Shown: positions 1 through 7,099 of the stretch, piece after piece
Position numbering within the stretch: the stretch's first letter is position 1
Layout: each line of letters begins with the position of its first letter
Assembly (NCBI GenBank): GCA_030147455.1
Contig: JASKZU010000124.1
Location: 1-13,781 of the forward strand
DNA length: 13,781 bases
From: Planococcus sp. (in: firmicutes)
GTDB lineage: Bacteria > Bacillota > Bacilli > Bacillales_A > Planococcaceae
Direction of reading: 5' to 3'
Translations under genes and position numbers: made by a program
The notes under the pieces: model-generated
Seen by the model: only the letters and a program-made list of their open reading frames with translations
What the model was told of the DNA's origin: nothing
Databases searched by the model: none

Positions 1-710
1 CCTGGCTGCACGACCGCGTCAAAGCCTGCTTGCGCTTCCATTTCTGCATCAGCCAGCACGTAAAAATTGCTGTCGCCTTTCAATTCCTCAGAAAAACGTT
101 CGACAAACGCAGCGTCGAGCTCAGCCGACTGCTGCAGGCGCACGCCGTCTACCGGATAATCGGAGCGGAACTGTTTGAACATGTCAATCAGCGCTTGCTG
201 GACTTCGCTATTGGCAGTATCCAGCGCTATTGTGCCGTCCTCGTTTTCAGTTACCCATTCCGGGTTCTCCGCTGCCCAAGCATGGTCTGGGCTTAAGGTT
301 TGGGTAGGCAAGTCAATGATCAGCTTCATTTCTTCCCCGTGAACTTTCTCGATGAGCGAGCTGAACTCTTCCGGTGTACCGAAATGACGTTCCAGTTCAT
401 CAAAAGTAATTGCCTGTTTGCCGTCATAACTGTCTGAATGGAACACAGAGCCGACTGACAACACCGTAAAGCCCATGTTCTGCACATGCGACAATTCACT
501 TTCCAGTCCGGCAAAGTCCCCGCCGCTGAATGTAGATGGATCAGTCGCATCCACTTCATAATCGTTTTGAATCAGTTTATTAAAATAACGGTCGACCAGT
601 ACATCATAAATGCTTTCATCTTCGATGGTCCGGCTTTCCTCAGCCGAAATGTTTACAGCAGGCATCAGCAAAGCTGCAATCAATCCCATGATGATCGTTT
701 TCTTTTTCAA
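1..710 (-). CDS. Secreted GH13 alpha-amylase-like protein, probable pseudoenzyme (3' part outside window)
   Basis: Reads from a TTG start at 710 (AGGAGGA-type ribosome binding site at 718-725, about 8 bases upstream) to the window edge: 236 codons seen, carboxyl end missing. Residues 1-23 are a typical signal peptide (MKKK, hydrophobic core, cleavage after ISA), so the product is exported. The body follows the N-terminal half of Bacillus GH13 alpha-amylases: SIY..LVDRYF (33-43), NDY (49-51), GGDF (63-66), MGFT (79-82) and HFGT (109-112). The catalytic positions do not follow. The HGYW substrate motif reads DGKQ (96-99), region I NH reads QT (137-138), region II keeps DGVRL (188-192) but has Q193 where the nucleophile Asp belongs and A196-E197 instead of Lys-His, and the acid/base Glu of region III aligns with D221. 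Fold membership is clear; hydrolytic activity looks lost. A binding, scaffolding or regulatory role is possible but unproven. It sits downstream of yisKL behind a terminator, so it is probably its own unit. Confidence 0.85.
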   Translation of the reverse strand, partial: MKKKTIIMGLIAALLMPAVNISAEESRTIEDESIYDVLVDRYFNKLIQNDYEVDATDPSTFSGGDFAGLESELSHVQNMGFTVLSVGSVFHSDSYDGKQAITFDELERHFGTPEEFSSLIEKVHGEEMKLIIDLPTQTLSPDHAWAAENPEWVTENEDGTIALDTANSEVQQALIDMFKQFRSDYPVDGVRLQQSAELDAAFVERFSEELKGDSNFYVLADAEMEAQAGFDAVVQP

Positions 711-776
711 GTCCGTACTCCTCCTTCAGAGGTCAAGATGGTTGCTCACCCGGTCTATTTTATCAAACTCCATTAC

Positions 777-810
777 CTGCTGCTATGTCTAGTTCGTGAC
801 AGCGCAGCAG
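777..810. repeat. Interrupted inverted repeat upstream of the GH13 gene
   Basis: CTGCTGC (777-783) is complementary to GCAGCAG (804-810), and inside it TGTC (786-789) is complementary to GACA (798-801) around an 8-base centre, leaving a 2x2 internal mismatch. It lies about 67-100 bases upstream of the GH13 start codon. A TAAAAT on the minus strand at 757-762 is a possible -10; with a 17-base spacer the -35 (a poor TAGCAG) would fall at 780-785, inside the repeat. It could therefore be a dimeric repressor or activator site, or just chance. No known operator consensus (such as cre) is matched. The rest of the 711-906 gap holds only this, the ribosome binding site and the terminator. Confidence 0.35.
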
Positions 811-861
811 TTGGCTCTAAGTTACGTCCAAACTGTGAAGACTCCGGCATAGTCAACAGAC

Positions 862-896
862 AAAAAACCCTGCCCACTTAGTGGACAGGGTTTTTT
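862..896 (-). terminator. Rho-independent terminator after yisL
   Basis: The segment forms a long hairpin: six A, CCCTG, four more pairs, a three-base loop, then CAGGG and six T. The one imperfect pair (873/885) is C-A as read on the plus strand but becomes a tolerated U-G in minus-strand RNA, so the hairpin fits best as the terminator of minus-strand yisL, whose stop is at 907. The A/T flanks would allow it to work in both directions. Confidence 0.88.
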
Positions 897-906
897 AGCT
901 TATTAA

Positions 907-1284
907 TTATACGAAGAAGTTCAAGCTTCCTACAGGTAAACTAAAGCCGAGGAACATCGTAATGAGCAGGAATACGACAAACAAAGCCCAGAACATCGTA
1001 ACCGGTTTTTGTTTTTTGCCCCGTACAAGCACCATTTCCATCATGCCGACTGTCAGCAAGCCAAACAAGAACTTAAGGCCGTAAAGCATCGCATCGTACG
1101 ATGAGTGGGCGATGAACAGTGCAAGCCCTGTAATGATAATCAACACGTAGAACAAGCGCGCCACCATGTGAAGAATTTTACGCCCTTTGCTGTCGCGGTG
1201 CATAAATGCTGCTATCAAAAACAACACGATGCCCACTAGCCAAGCCGTAATGTGTAAATGCGTCGAATCTGTTAAAAATCCCAA
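907..1284 (-). CDS. yisL: YisL family (DUF1516/UPF0344) small membrane protein
   Basis: 125 residues from a TTG start preceded by TGAGGTGA (1289-1296). It matches remembered B. subtilis YisL (about 118 residues) over most of its length: THLHIT near the N-terminus (8-13), HM..RLFY.LII.TG.ALF (39-58), G..T.GMMEM.LVR (75-88) and the C-terminal LGFSLPVG (112-119). About four hydrophobic membrane-spanning segments are visible (near 12-28, 40-60, 66-84 and 96-114), with a short basic KGRK loop after the first and a basic RGKKQK loop before the last. The function of the family is unknown; I assign none. It lies 68 bases downstream of yisK, as in B. subtilis where the two genes are also neighbours, and is followed by a strong terminator. 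A weak TATATT on the minus strand just upstream of the ribosome binding site could be an internal -10, but has no convincing -35. Confidence 0.9.
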   Translation of the reverse strand: MGFLTDSTHLHITAWLVGIVLFLIAAFMHRDSKGRKILHMVARLFYVLIIITGLALFIAHSSYDAMLYGLKFLFGLLTVGMMEMVLVRGKKQKPVTMFWALFVVFLLITMFLGFSLPVGSLNFFV

Positions 1285-1352
1285 AAGCTCACCTCATTTA
1301 ATATAGTCCCCTCAAGTTTACCACAAGCAGGACGATAGAAAACGATTGTTCG

Positions 1353-2252
1353 TTATGACAAATGTGTGACGAGTGTACCGATCGATTCAACAGACACTTT
1401 GATAGTATCGCCTGCTTTCAAGAACTTCGGCGGTGTGAATCCTTTGCCGACCCCGGCTGGCGTGCCTGTCAAAATCACATCGCCCGGCTCGAGTTTAACT
1501 GAACGAGAGATTTCAGAAACCAAATCGTCCACACGGCGGATCATGTTTTCCGTGTTGCCATTTTGGCGGACTTCGTCATTGACTTTCGTGACAATCGACA
1601 AGTTCTGTGCTTGCGGAATCTCATCTTTTGTCACGAGGTATGGCCCCATCGGGCAAGCTCCCGGCAAGCTCTTGCCAAGGAAATACTGCTGGTGTTTTTC
1701 CTGCAGGTCTCGCGCCGTCAAATCGATGGCGATTGTGTAACCGAAAACGTGATCATACGCTAATTGCTTCGGAATTTTATGTCCTGCTTTTCCGATAACA
1801 ATAGCAAGTTCCCCTTCGTAGTCATACGAATCCGTGATATCAGCATGCACCGGAACTGTTTCTTCATCAGCTGCTATGCTATTGGCCGCTTTTGTGAAGA
1901 CGACCATTTCAACCGGCGCTTCGCTTCCCATTTCTTCTGCGTGATCTGCATAATTCTTGCCGATGCAGATGACATTTTTCGGGGGATTCGAAATTGGCGC
2001 AAGCCATTCGATTTGTGAAAAAGAGTGTTTGAATTGCTCAGGGGTTTCGGATTGGACTGCCGCTTCTGTCAATTTGCGTATCTGTTCCACAAACTCCATT
2101 CCATGTGCGACTCCCTCAATCAGCTTTTCCGGAAATTCCGGAAGAACTTCAAGCTGTTGCTGGATGGCCAGAACATCCCATACGGCTTCTTCTTTCTTTA
2201 CTTTAGGTCCAAAACGTTCTTCTCCTTGAAAGCGGAACGATACAAGTTTCAT
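1353..2252 (-). CDS. yisK: YisK, FAH-superfamily oxaloacetate decarboxylase
   Basis: 299 residues, ATG start with AAAGGAGTG about 9 bases upstream. The N-terminal about 85 residues form the usual variable cap, followed by the fumarylacetoacetate hydrolase fold: NVICIGKNYADHAEE (93-107), the metal-binding E-x-E (E146, E148) in YDYEGELA, then D177 and the ARDLQ...GKS segment (180-195), and the C-terminal GDVILTGTPAGVG loop. The three acidic residues have the same spacing as the E148/E150/D179 Mn2+ ligands of B. subtilis YisK, offset by two. B. subtilis YisK decarboxylates oxaloacetate to pyruvate and localises in an Mbl-dependent way, and its overproduction disturbs cell width; whether that holds here is inference. 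Cytosolic, no signal peptide. It is followed by yisL, probably co-transcribed, and has a plausible -10 upstream. Other FAH activities (acylpyruvate hydrolase, isomerase) cannot be excluded from sequence alone. Confidence 0.9.
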   Translation of the reverse strand: MKLVSFRFQGEERFGPKVKKEEAVWDVLAIQQQLEVLPEFPEKLIEGVAHGMEFVEQIRKLTEAAVQSETPEQFKHSFSQIEWLAPISNPPKNVICIGKNYADHAEEMGSEAPVEMVVFTKAANSIAADEETVPVHADITDSYDYEGELAIVIGKAGHKIPKQLAYDHVFGYTIAIDLTARDLQEKHQQYFLGKSLPGACPMGPYLVTKDEIPQAQNLSIVTKVNDEVRQNGNTENMIRRVDDLVSEISRSVKLEPGDVILTGTPAGVGKGFTPPKFLKAGDTIKVSVESIGTLVTHLS

Positions 2253-2284
2253 TCGTCAAACACTCCTTTTCTGTGATTGCATTC

Positions 2285-2290
2285 ATTATA
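2285..2290 (-). promoter_or_regulatory. Candidate -10 for yisK
   Basis: A perfect TATAAT on the minus strand lies 32 bases upstream of the yisK start. The hexamer 17 bases further upstream (AACCAT) is a poor -35 and there is no TGn extension, so the call rests on the -10 and its position. No convincing terminator separates it from the preceding DUF418 gene, so read-through from the addBA unit is also possible. Confidence 0.45.
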
Positions 2291-2319
2291 CACACTCATC
2301 GTTTTGAATGGTTGGTTTT

Positions 2320-3474
2320 TTAAATTTTTTTTCCGTATGTCCAGCGCCTCCACAACATTTCGATCGGCCCGCGTGAAAACTTGGTGAACCATAGTTCCGC
2401 AAAAATAAGCTGAACTACGAAAATGCCGATGGCGATCAACGTACCGCTCAACAAATCAACCTGCCCGTATAGGCCGAGCCCATAAGAATAAAAGATGGCA
2501 GTCGCCAGAATGGACTGGGTGATATAGACCGTCATCGACATTCTTCCGGCTTTGACGAGCGGCGACGCTGCTTTTCGGAACAACGCAGTTTGTGCAAGCA
2601 ACGCAATGACAGCCGCATATCCAACCGCGACAAGCGGACCGCCGAACATCTGCTGGATATATTGAAATGCATAGTTTTTATCGAACAAATAAGGCGTCGA
2701 CTTAAGCAGCAAGCCGATTCCGAGTCCGGCTATGGCTAACATGAGCCATATTTTTTTGGTTTCGGCAGCCCGTTCGATCATACGCCATTTGGCGGCAGCT
2801 GCCCCGATCATCATCAGCGGCAAAATGGTGACGACATACAAGATAAAGCCAAACGGGTTGTTAACCATATACCAATCCTTCAAATTCTGGCTGAAGATTT
2901 CTGCAAAGCCCCCGTTCGAATACGCAGCAATCGCCCGTTCTGCTTCCTGGTAACCGGCGTAGATATTGGGATCCATCATGACAGCCAAAAACATTACGAC
3001 GCTGAACAATACATGGGGGATAGCATATAAAACGAAGCCAATTCCCAGCAGCCAGCTCGGCGGAAGCCGGAGCATGCCGAGCAGCAGGAGGCCTATCACG
3101 GCATACGTAATCAAAATATCACCGTGCCAAATCAGGAATGCGTGGACAATCCCGAAACCTAGCAAAATGAGCAGCCGTTTAACGGCAACCGGCATAAACG
3201 CCTGGCCTTTTTGATCTGCACGTAAAAACTGCATCATCAGGCCATAGCCAAAGAGCATCGAGAACAGCGGATAAAAACTTGTTTGAATGAAAATATCCAA
3301 AAACGTAAAAATGGCCCCATCGGTATTTCCGCTAAACCATTTATACGGATCGATATATGAATACGGGGTATGGAAAGACAGCATGTTGACGAGCAGGATG
3401 CCAAAAAGTGAAAATCCTCTCATCAAGTCAATGGCTTCTACCCGTTCGTGCAAAGCGATCGGCTCTAATTTCAA
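2320..3474 (-). CDS. DUF418-family polytopic membrane protein
   Basis: 384 residues from a TTG at 3474, chosen because a perfect AGGAGG sits six bases upstream and the protein then starts directly before the family hallmark RVEAIDLMRGF.LFGILLVNM; the longer frame to 3561 would run back through addA and adds a Cys-rich, unconserved leader. The N-terminal segment RGFSLFGILLVNM is the signature of the YeiB/DUF418 group. About eight to ten hydrophobic helices follow, including SFYPLFSMLFGYG and LLILLGFGIVHAFLIWHGDI, and the C-terminal DUF418 part ends in the characteristic G(P)IEMLWRRWTYGKK. The family is membrane-embedded and resembles acyltransferase-3-like proteins, but its substrate is unknown; I assign no reaction. 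It follows addA by 10 bases and is almost certainly translated from the addBA mRNA. That link to recombinational repair is not explained by anything in the protein and may simply be chance operon membership. Confidence 0.85.
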   Translation of the reverse strand: MKLEPIALHERVEAIDLMRGFSLFGILLVNMLSFHTPYSYIDPYKWFSGNTDGAIFTFLDIFIQTSFYPLFSMLFGYGLMMQFLRADQKGQAFMPVAVKRLLILLGFGIVHAFLIWHGDILITYAVIGLLLLGMLRLPPSWLLGIGFVLYAIPHVLFSVVMFLAVMMDPNIYAGYQEAERAIAAYSNGGFAEIFSQNLKDWYMVNNPFGFILYVVTILPLMMIGAAAAKWRMIERAAETKKIWLMLAIAGLGIGLLLKSTPYLFDKNYAFQYIQQMFGGPLVAVGYAAVIALLAQTALFRKAASPLVKAGRMSMTVYITQSILATAIFYSYGLGLYGQVDLLSGTLIAIGIFVVQLIFAELWFTKFSRGPIEMLWRRWTYGKKI

Positions 3475-3480
3475 TATAAT

Positions 3481-3487
3481 CCTCCTA
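3481..3487 (-). promoter_or_regulatory. Ribosome binding site overlapping the addA stop codon
   Basis: Minus-strand TAGGAGG: the addA stop TAG (3487-3485) overlaps by two bases with the perfect AGGAGG (3486-3481) that serves the TTG start of the DUF418 gene at 3474. This decides the start of that gene and suggests translational coupling with addA. Confidence 0.8.
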
Positions 3488-6400
3488 TACTTCCACTTCT
3501 TCGTTAGACGAAAACAAATACAGCAGACGCTGCTTGATCGAAATGCGTAAAATCGCTTCAACCGCCTCCTGATAAACGGCCAATTGAATCGTATAGCGTT
3601 CTGTCATTGTTTTTTTCACATCGGTCAGCTGGCGTGTGCTATCGGTTTTATAATCCAGTAAAATCCATTCGCCTTTTTCTTTAAACAAACAGTCGACAAT
3701 CCCCTGGACGATTTGGTAATCGCCGTCTTCGTCAGGACGTGCATACGTAAATGGAACTTCCCTTTTGACTTCTTCCGCCTGCATCAACCGTGCAGCCGTT
3801 TCACTATTGAAAAAGGCTTCCACTTGCCGTGTGTTGATGGCCTGCGCTTCTTCTGGCGTCAAGATTTCCCTGCCAACCAGCTCGTCCATGAATACACGGA
3901 TTTCCTCCAGATTGAGCCTGCGCTCGAGCGGCAAATGCTGCATGACGGTGTGGACCGCGGTGCCCACATCGGCAGCAGACAGTTTTTGGTCCATCAAAAA
4001 TGCCGGCCGGTGAGGAGGCGCTTTTTGGGCTTTCGGCTGGAAGTTTTCGATAAACGATTCGGGTTCATCCAACCGTTGCAGAAGCTGAATACGCTTCATT
4101 TCCGTAACGGATTGTTTCGAACGTTTTTCAACCGCTTTTTGGTGTGGATAATGGTAATCAAACCGCTCGTTGACCAATTCCCGATAATTTCCGGTTTCTG
4201 AGTCTTCTTCTCGTTCTTCAAGCAGCACGGCAGGCGCCTCAAGCGAAGCTGTTTCAATAATGTCGACTTGAAAGCGGGAACGATGCTCTAAAACATCGCC
4301 TCCTGTATGCAGTGCTTCTGCATCCGGATGCCTGGCGACCGCCGGCCCGATCCAATCAAGATAAGAACGTGCACGAGACCGCTTAAAGTCAGGCAGCAGC
4401 ACATCGCCAGGCGCCGTTCTCCATTTCTCGAACAACTGGTCAATATCCTTGACTGATGCGGTCAAGTACAACTTTTCCTTGGCCCGCGTCATTGCTACAT
4501 ACAGCACGCGCATTTCTTCTGCTTTCATCTGCAGCTGCTTCATTTCTTTTACCGCCAGATAAGGGAGCGATGTATATTCGATGCGTGTGTCCGGATTGAC
4601 CGCTTTGACAGCTAATCCATAATCCTGGTCGAACAAATACGATTTGTGGAAATCAAGCTGGTTAAACGGGCGTCCTGTTCCTGCAAAAAAGACAATCGGA
4701 AATTCCAGTCCTTTTGATTTATGAACAGTCATCAAGCGAACGACATTTTCTTTTTCGCTCAGCGATTTGGCCGTACCGAGGTCATCTCCGCGTTCACGCA
4801 TGCGGTCGATAAAACGCAAAAAACGGAACAAGCCGCGAAAAGCGGTTTTTTCGTATTCAAGTGAACGATCATGCAATGTGCGCAGATTGGCTTGCCGTTG
4901 CTTGCCGTTGGACATGGCACCTGCCATCTCATAATAGTTCGTATCTAAATATACTTGCCAAACTAATTCAGACAGTGATCCCCTGCGCGCCAAATTGCGC
5001 CAATGCTCAAGCTGGTTCGTAAAGCGGCGCAGCTTGTCGCGCGTGGCCTGCTCCATATTTCCGCTGCGGATAAAGGATTTTAACGCGTCATAAAACGTGC
5101 CTTTAGGTTCCGCCAGTCGAATGGCGGCCAATTCATTTTCCTGCAATCCGAAAAACGGGGCGCGGAGCACAGCCGCCAGCGGTATGTCCTGGTACGGATT
5201 GTCGATAACACGCAGTGTATCCAGCATGATCATCACTTCCAGCGCTTCGAAATAGCCGCCGTTCGTCTCGGCATACAATGGAATGCCCGCCAGTTTGAAC
5301 TCGTCCGAAAAATCTCCAGACCACGTCATCGAACGCATCAGCACAACGATATCCCGGTATTGGAGCGGACGTTTTTCACCGTTCCAAGGATCATGGACCA
5401 TTTCGCCCGAATCAAGCATCCGCCTGATTTCCCGGGCGATCCAGCGGGCTTCCCATTGCGACTTATTCATGTCGCTTTCGGTTTGTTCCTCTTCTTCGTC
5501 GGCATCCGGCTCATGAATCAGCGCAATTTGAACTGGTGTGTCCCGCTCTGGATATGGTGCTTTCGGTTTTAATGCCGCATCCTCATCGTATTCAATTTCA
5601 CCGACGCGTTCACCCATAATTTGTGAAAATATAAAGTTCGTGCCGTGCAAAACTTCCTCTCGGCTTCTGAAATTGGCATTTAAATCGATCTTCAGCCCTG
5701 TGTTTTCAGCACTTCGGCTAAAGCGGGCATATTTGCCGAGGAAAAGCATCGGCTCAGCAAGGCGGAAACGATAAATCGACTGCTTGACGTCCCCGACCAT
5801 AAACAAGTTGCCGTCTTGTTCGGTGCCTGATTTCACGAGCCCAAGAATGGTCTCTTGAAGCATATTCGTATCCTGGTATTCATCGACCAGCACTTCTTTA
5901 AAGCGCTGGCGGTATTCTTCAGCAATTGCCGACGGGCCCTTGCCATCACTCAAGATTTCGAGCGCATAATGTTCAAGGTCCGAAAAGTCCACAAGGCCCC
6001 GGTCGATCTTAAGTCCACGGTAATCCGCAGCAAAGCGTTTAGTCAAATCAACAAGCGTTTGCATTAGAGGGGCCATTTCGCGCATTTCTTCCAATAACCG
6101 CCCCGGCGACCGGACAAAATATGCTTCTACTGCATCATTGAACAGTTTTTTCGCTTCGTTTCTTCGCGCTTTCGCTTCTTCTGCCAACTGTGGATTGCAA
6201 GAATCTTTTTTGACGGAGGCCAGGCGTTCCCAATTGATGTTGCGGGCATAAGTGTAAAGCGACTCCCATGATTCATCCAATGCATCGATGGCTGTGCGGA
6301 TGAGTGTGGCGTCCATTCGGATGTTGTCCTCCAACACCACAGGGCCGTCCGGGCTGGTTGCCAGTTCCCATGCTTCGTCCAACAAGCTGAGCCCTGCTTC

Positions 6401-7099
6401 AAAACTATGGCGGATCGTCATTTTCAAATCCGCCATGAACGGCAGATCGTCAATTGACGCGCCGGCAGGCACATCATAGAGTTTCGGCAGTTGCTCGAGC
6501 CAAGCTTCAGGGTCTGGATGTACACGTGAGTAATCATAAAGCTTGCTCAACAATGTTTCCATCGCCTGATCGCTGCGGTCGGAAGTAAAACTGTCTGCAA
6601 GCCGGTAAACGGCTTCACGCCCGCTTCCCTCATAGGCCTTCTCAAGCACTGCTTCCATTACGTCATCTCTTAGCAGGGCTGCTTCTGTATCGCCGGCAAT
6701 GCGGAAACCTGGATCGATTTCAAGCAGATAGGCATACTGTTTTACCACTTGCAGGCAAAACGAGTGCAAGGTGGAAATCTGCGCTTTATTAATCAAGCGC
6801 AGTTGTTTTTTCAAGTGAGCAGAAGCTGGCTGCTCTATTACTGCTTTTTCCAACGCAGCAGACATGCGGTGCCGCATTTCCGCAGCCGAAGCGTTCGTGA
6901 ATGTCACGACCAGCAGTTCGTCCACTGAAACCGGGTCATCCTCATCCAATACTTTTTCGATCATCCGGTTGATAAGAACCGCGGTTTTCCCGGATCCTGC
7001 GGCAGCTGATACGAGCATGTCCTGCCCTTTTGCCCAAATGGCCTGCCACTGTTCGTCTGTCCACGTCGCATTATTCGGTTTTTGAGGGATCATCGGCAT
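3485..7099 (-). CDS. addA: AddA, helicase-nuclease subunit A of AddAB
   Basis: 1204 residues, close to the B. subtilis protein (about 1230). AddA is a UvrD-like 3'-5' helicase with a C-terminal RecB-type nuclease; with AddB it resects double-strand ends to Chi and generates the RecA-coated 3' tail. Visible in order: Q motif region TWTDEQWQAI (12-21), Walker A AAAGSGKTA (32-40, K38), motif Ia TFTNASAAEM (66-75), Walker B/motif II VDEYQDTN (405-412), motif III GDVKQSIYRFR (436-446), motif IV region NANFRSREEV (474-483), motif V VHKSKGLEF (792-800), motif VI VLYVAMTRAKEKL (865-877), then the nuclease domain with GTAVHTVMQHLP, LLDYKTDS (D1149, K1151) and a following QLAVYQEA (Q-x-x-x-Y type). Helicase and nuclease motifs look intact. 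ATG at 7099 has AAGGAG only four bases upstream; the ATG at 7093 would have ten, so the start is uncertain by two codons. It overlaps addB by 29 bases and is co-transcribed. Residues 530-541 contain an acidic run, probably a surface loop. Confidence 0.97.
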   Translation of the reverse strand: MPMIPQKPNNATWTDEQWQAIWAKGQDMLVSAAAGSGKTAVLINRMIEKVLDEDDPVSVDELLVVTFTNASAAEMRHRMSAALEKAVIEQPASAHLKKQLRLINKAQISTLHSFCLQVVKQYAYLLEIDPGFRIAGDTEAALLRDDVMEAVLEKAYEGSGREAVYRLADSFTSDRSDQAMETLLSKLYDYSRVHPDPEAWLEQLPKLYDVPAGASIDDLPFMADLKMTIRHSFEAGLSLLDEAWELATSPDGPVVLEDNIRMDATLIRTAIDALDESWESLYTYARNINWERLASVKKDSCNPQLAEEAKARRNEAKKLFNDAVEAYFVRSPGRLLEEMREMAPLMQTLVDLTKRFAADYRGLKIDRGLVDFSDLEHYALEILSDGKGPSAIAEEYRQRFKEVLVDEYQDTNMLQETILGLVKSGTEQDGNLFMVGDVKQSIYRFRLAEPMLFLGKYARFSRSAENTGLKIDLNANFRSREEVLHGTNFIFSQIMGERVGEIEYDEDAALKPKAPYPERDTPVQIALIHEPDADEEEEQTESDMNKSQWEARWIAREIRRMLDSGEMVHDPWNGEKRPLQYRDIVVLMRSMTWSGDFSDEFKLAGIPLYAETNGGYFEALEVMIMLDTLRVIDNPYQDIPLAAVLRAPFFGLQENELAAIRLAEPKGTFYDALKSFIRSGNMEQATRDKLRRFTNQLEHWRNLARRGSLSELVWQVYLDTNYYEMAGAMSNGKQRQANLRTLHDRSLEYEKTAFRGLFRFLRFIDRMRERGDDLGTAKSLSEKENVVRLMTVHKSKGLEFPIVFFAGTGRPFNQLDFHKSYLFDQDYGLAVKAVNPDTRIEYTSLPYLAVKEMKQLQMKAEEMRVLYVAMTRAKEKLYLTASVKDIDQLFEKWRTAPGDVLLPDFKRSRARSYLDWIGPAVARHPDAEALHTGGDVLEHRSRFQVDIIETASLEAPAVLLEEREEDSETGNYRELVNERFDYHYPHQKAVEKRSKQSVTEMKRIQLLQRLDEPESFIENFQPKAQKAPPHRPAFLMDQKLSAADVGTAVHTVMQHLPLERRLNLEEIRVFMDELVGREILTPEEAQAINTRQVEAFFNSETAARLMQAEEVKREVPFTYARPDEDGDYQIVQGIVDCLFKEKGEWILLDYKTDSTRQLTDVKKTMTERYTIQLAVYQEAVEAILRISIKQRLLYLFSSNEEVEV

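Noticed and set aside
1..710. GH13 frame considered as a frameshifted pseudogene
   Set aside because: The frame is continuous for 236 codons with start, signal peptide and conserved structural motifs; only active-site residues differ.
486..881. 131-codon plus-strand frame over the GH13 5' end and upstream gap
   Set aside because: It runs through the signal peptide region of the GH13 gene in antisense and into the terminator; no ribosome binding site or family match.
1340..1351. LexA-like GAAC-N4-GTTT on the minus strand just downstream of yisK
   Set aside because: One core base and the R/Y positions deviate from the consensus, and it lies after the yisK stop without a clear promoter for yisL.
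3475..3561. 29-residue N-terminal extension of the DUF418 protein
   Set aside because: It overlaps the addA 3' end, is Cys-rich and unlike family N-termini, while the TTG at 3474 has a perfect AGGAGG.
3713..4201. 162-codon open frame on the plus strand inside addA
   Set aside because: It is antisense to the conserved nuclease-domain half of addA, has no recognisable domain and no ribosome binding site I could identify; a shadow of the real frame.
5497..5553. Acidic run in AddA (residues about 530-541) as a possible insertion
   Set aside because: AddA proteins vary in length and charge in this loop; no repeat or composition shift in the flanks supports a foreign insertion.
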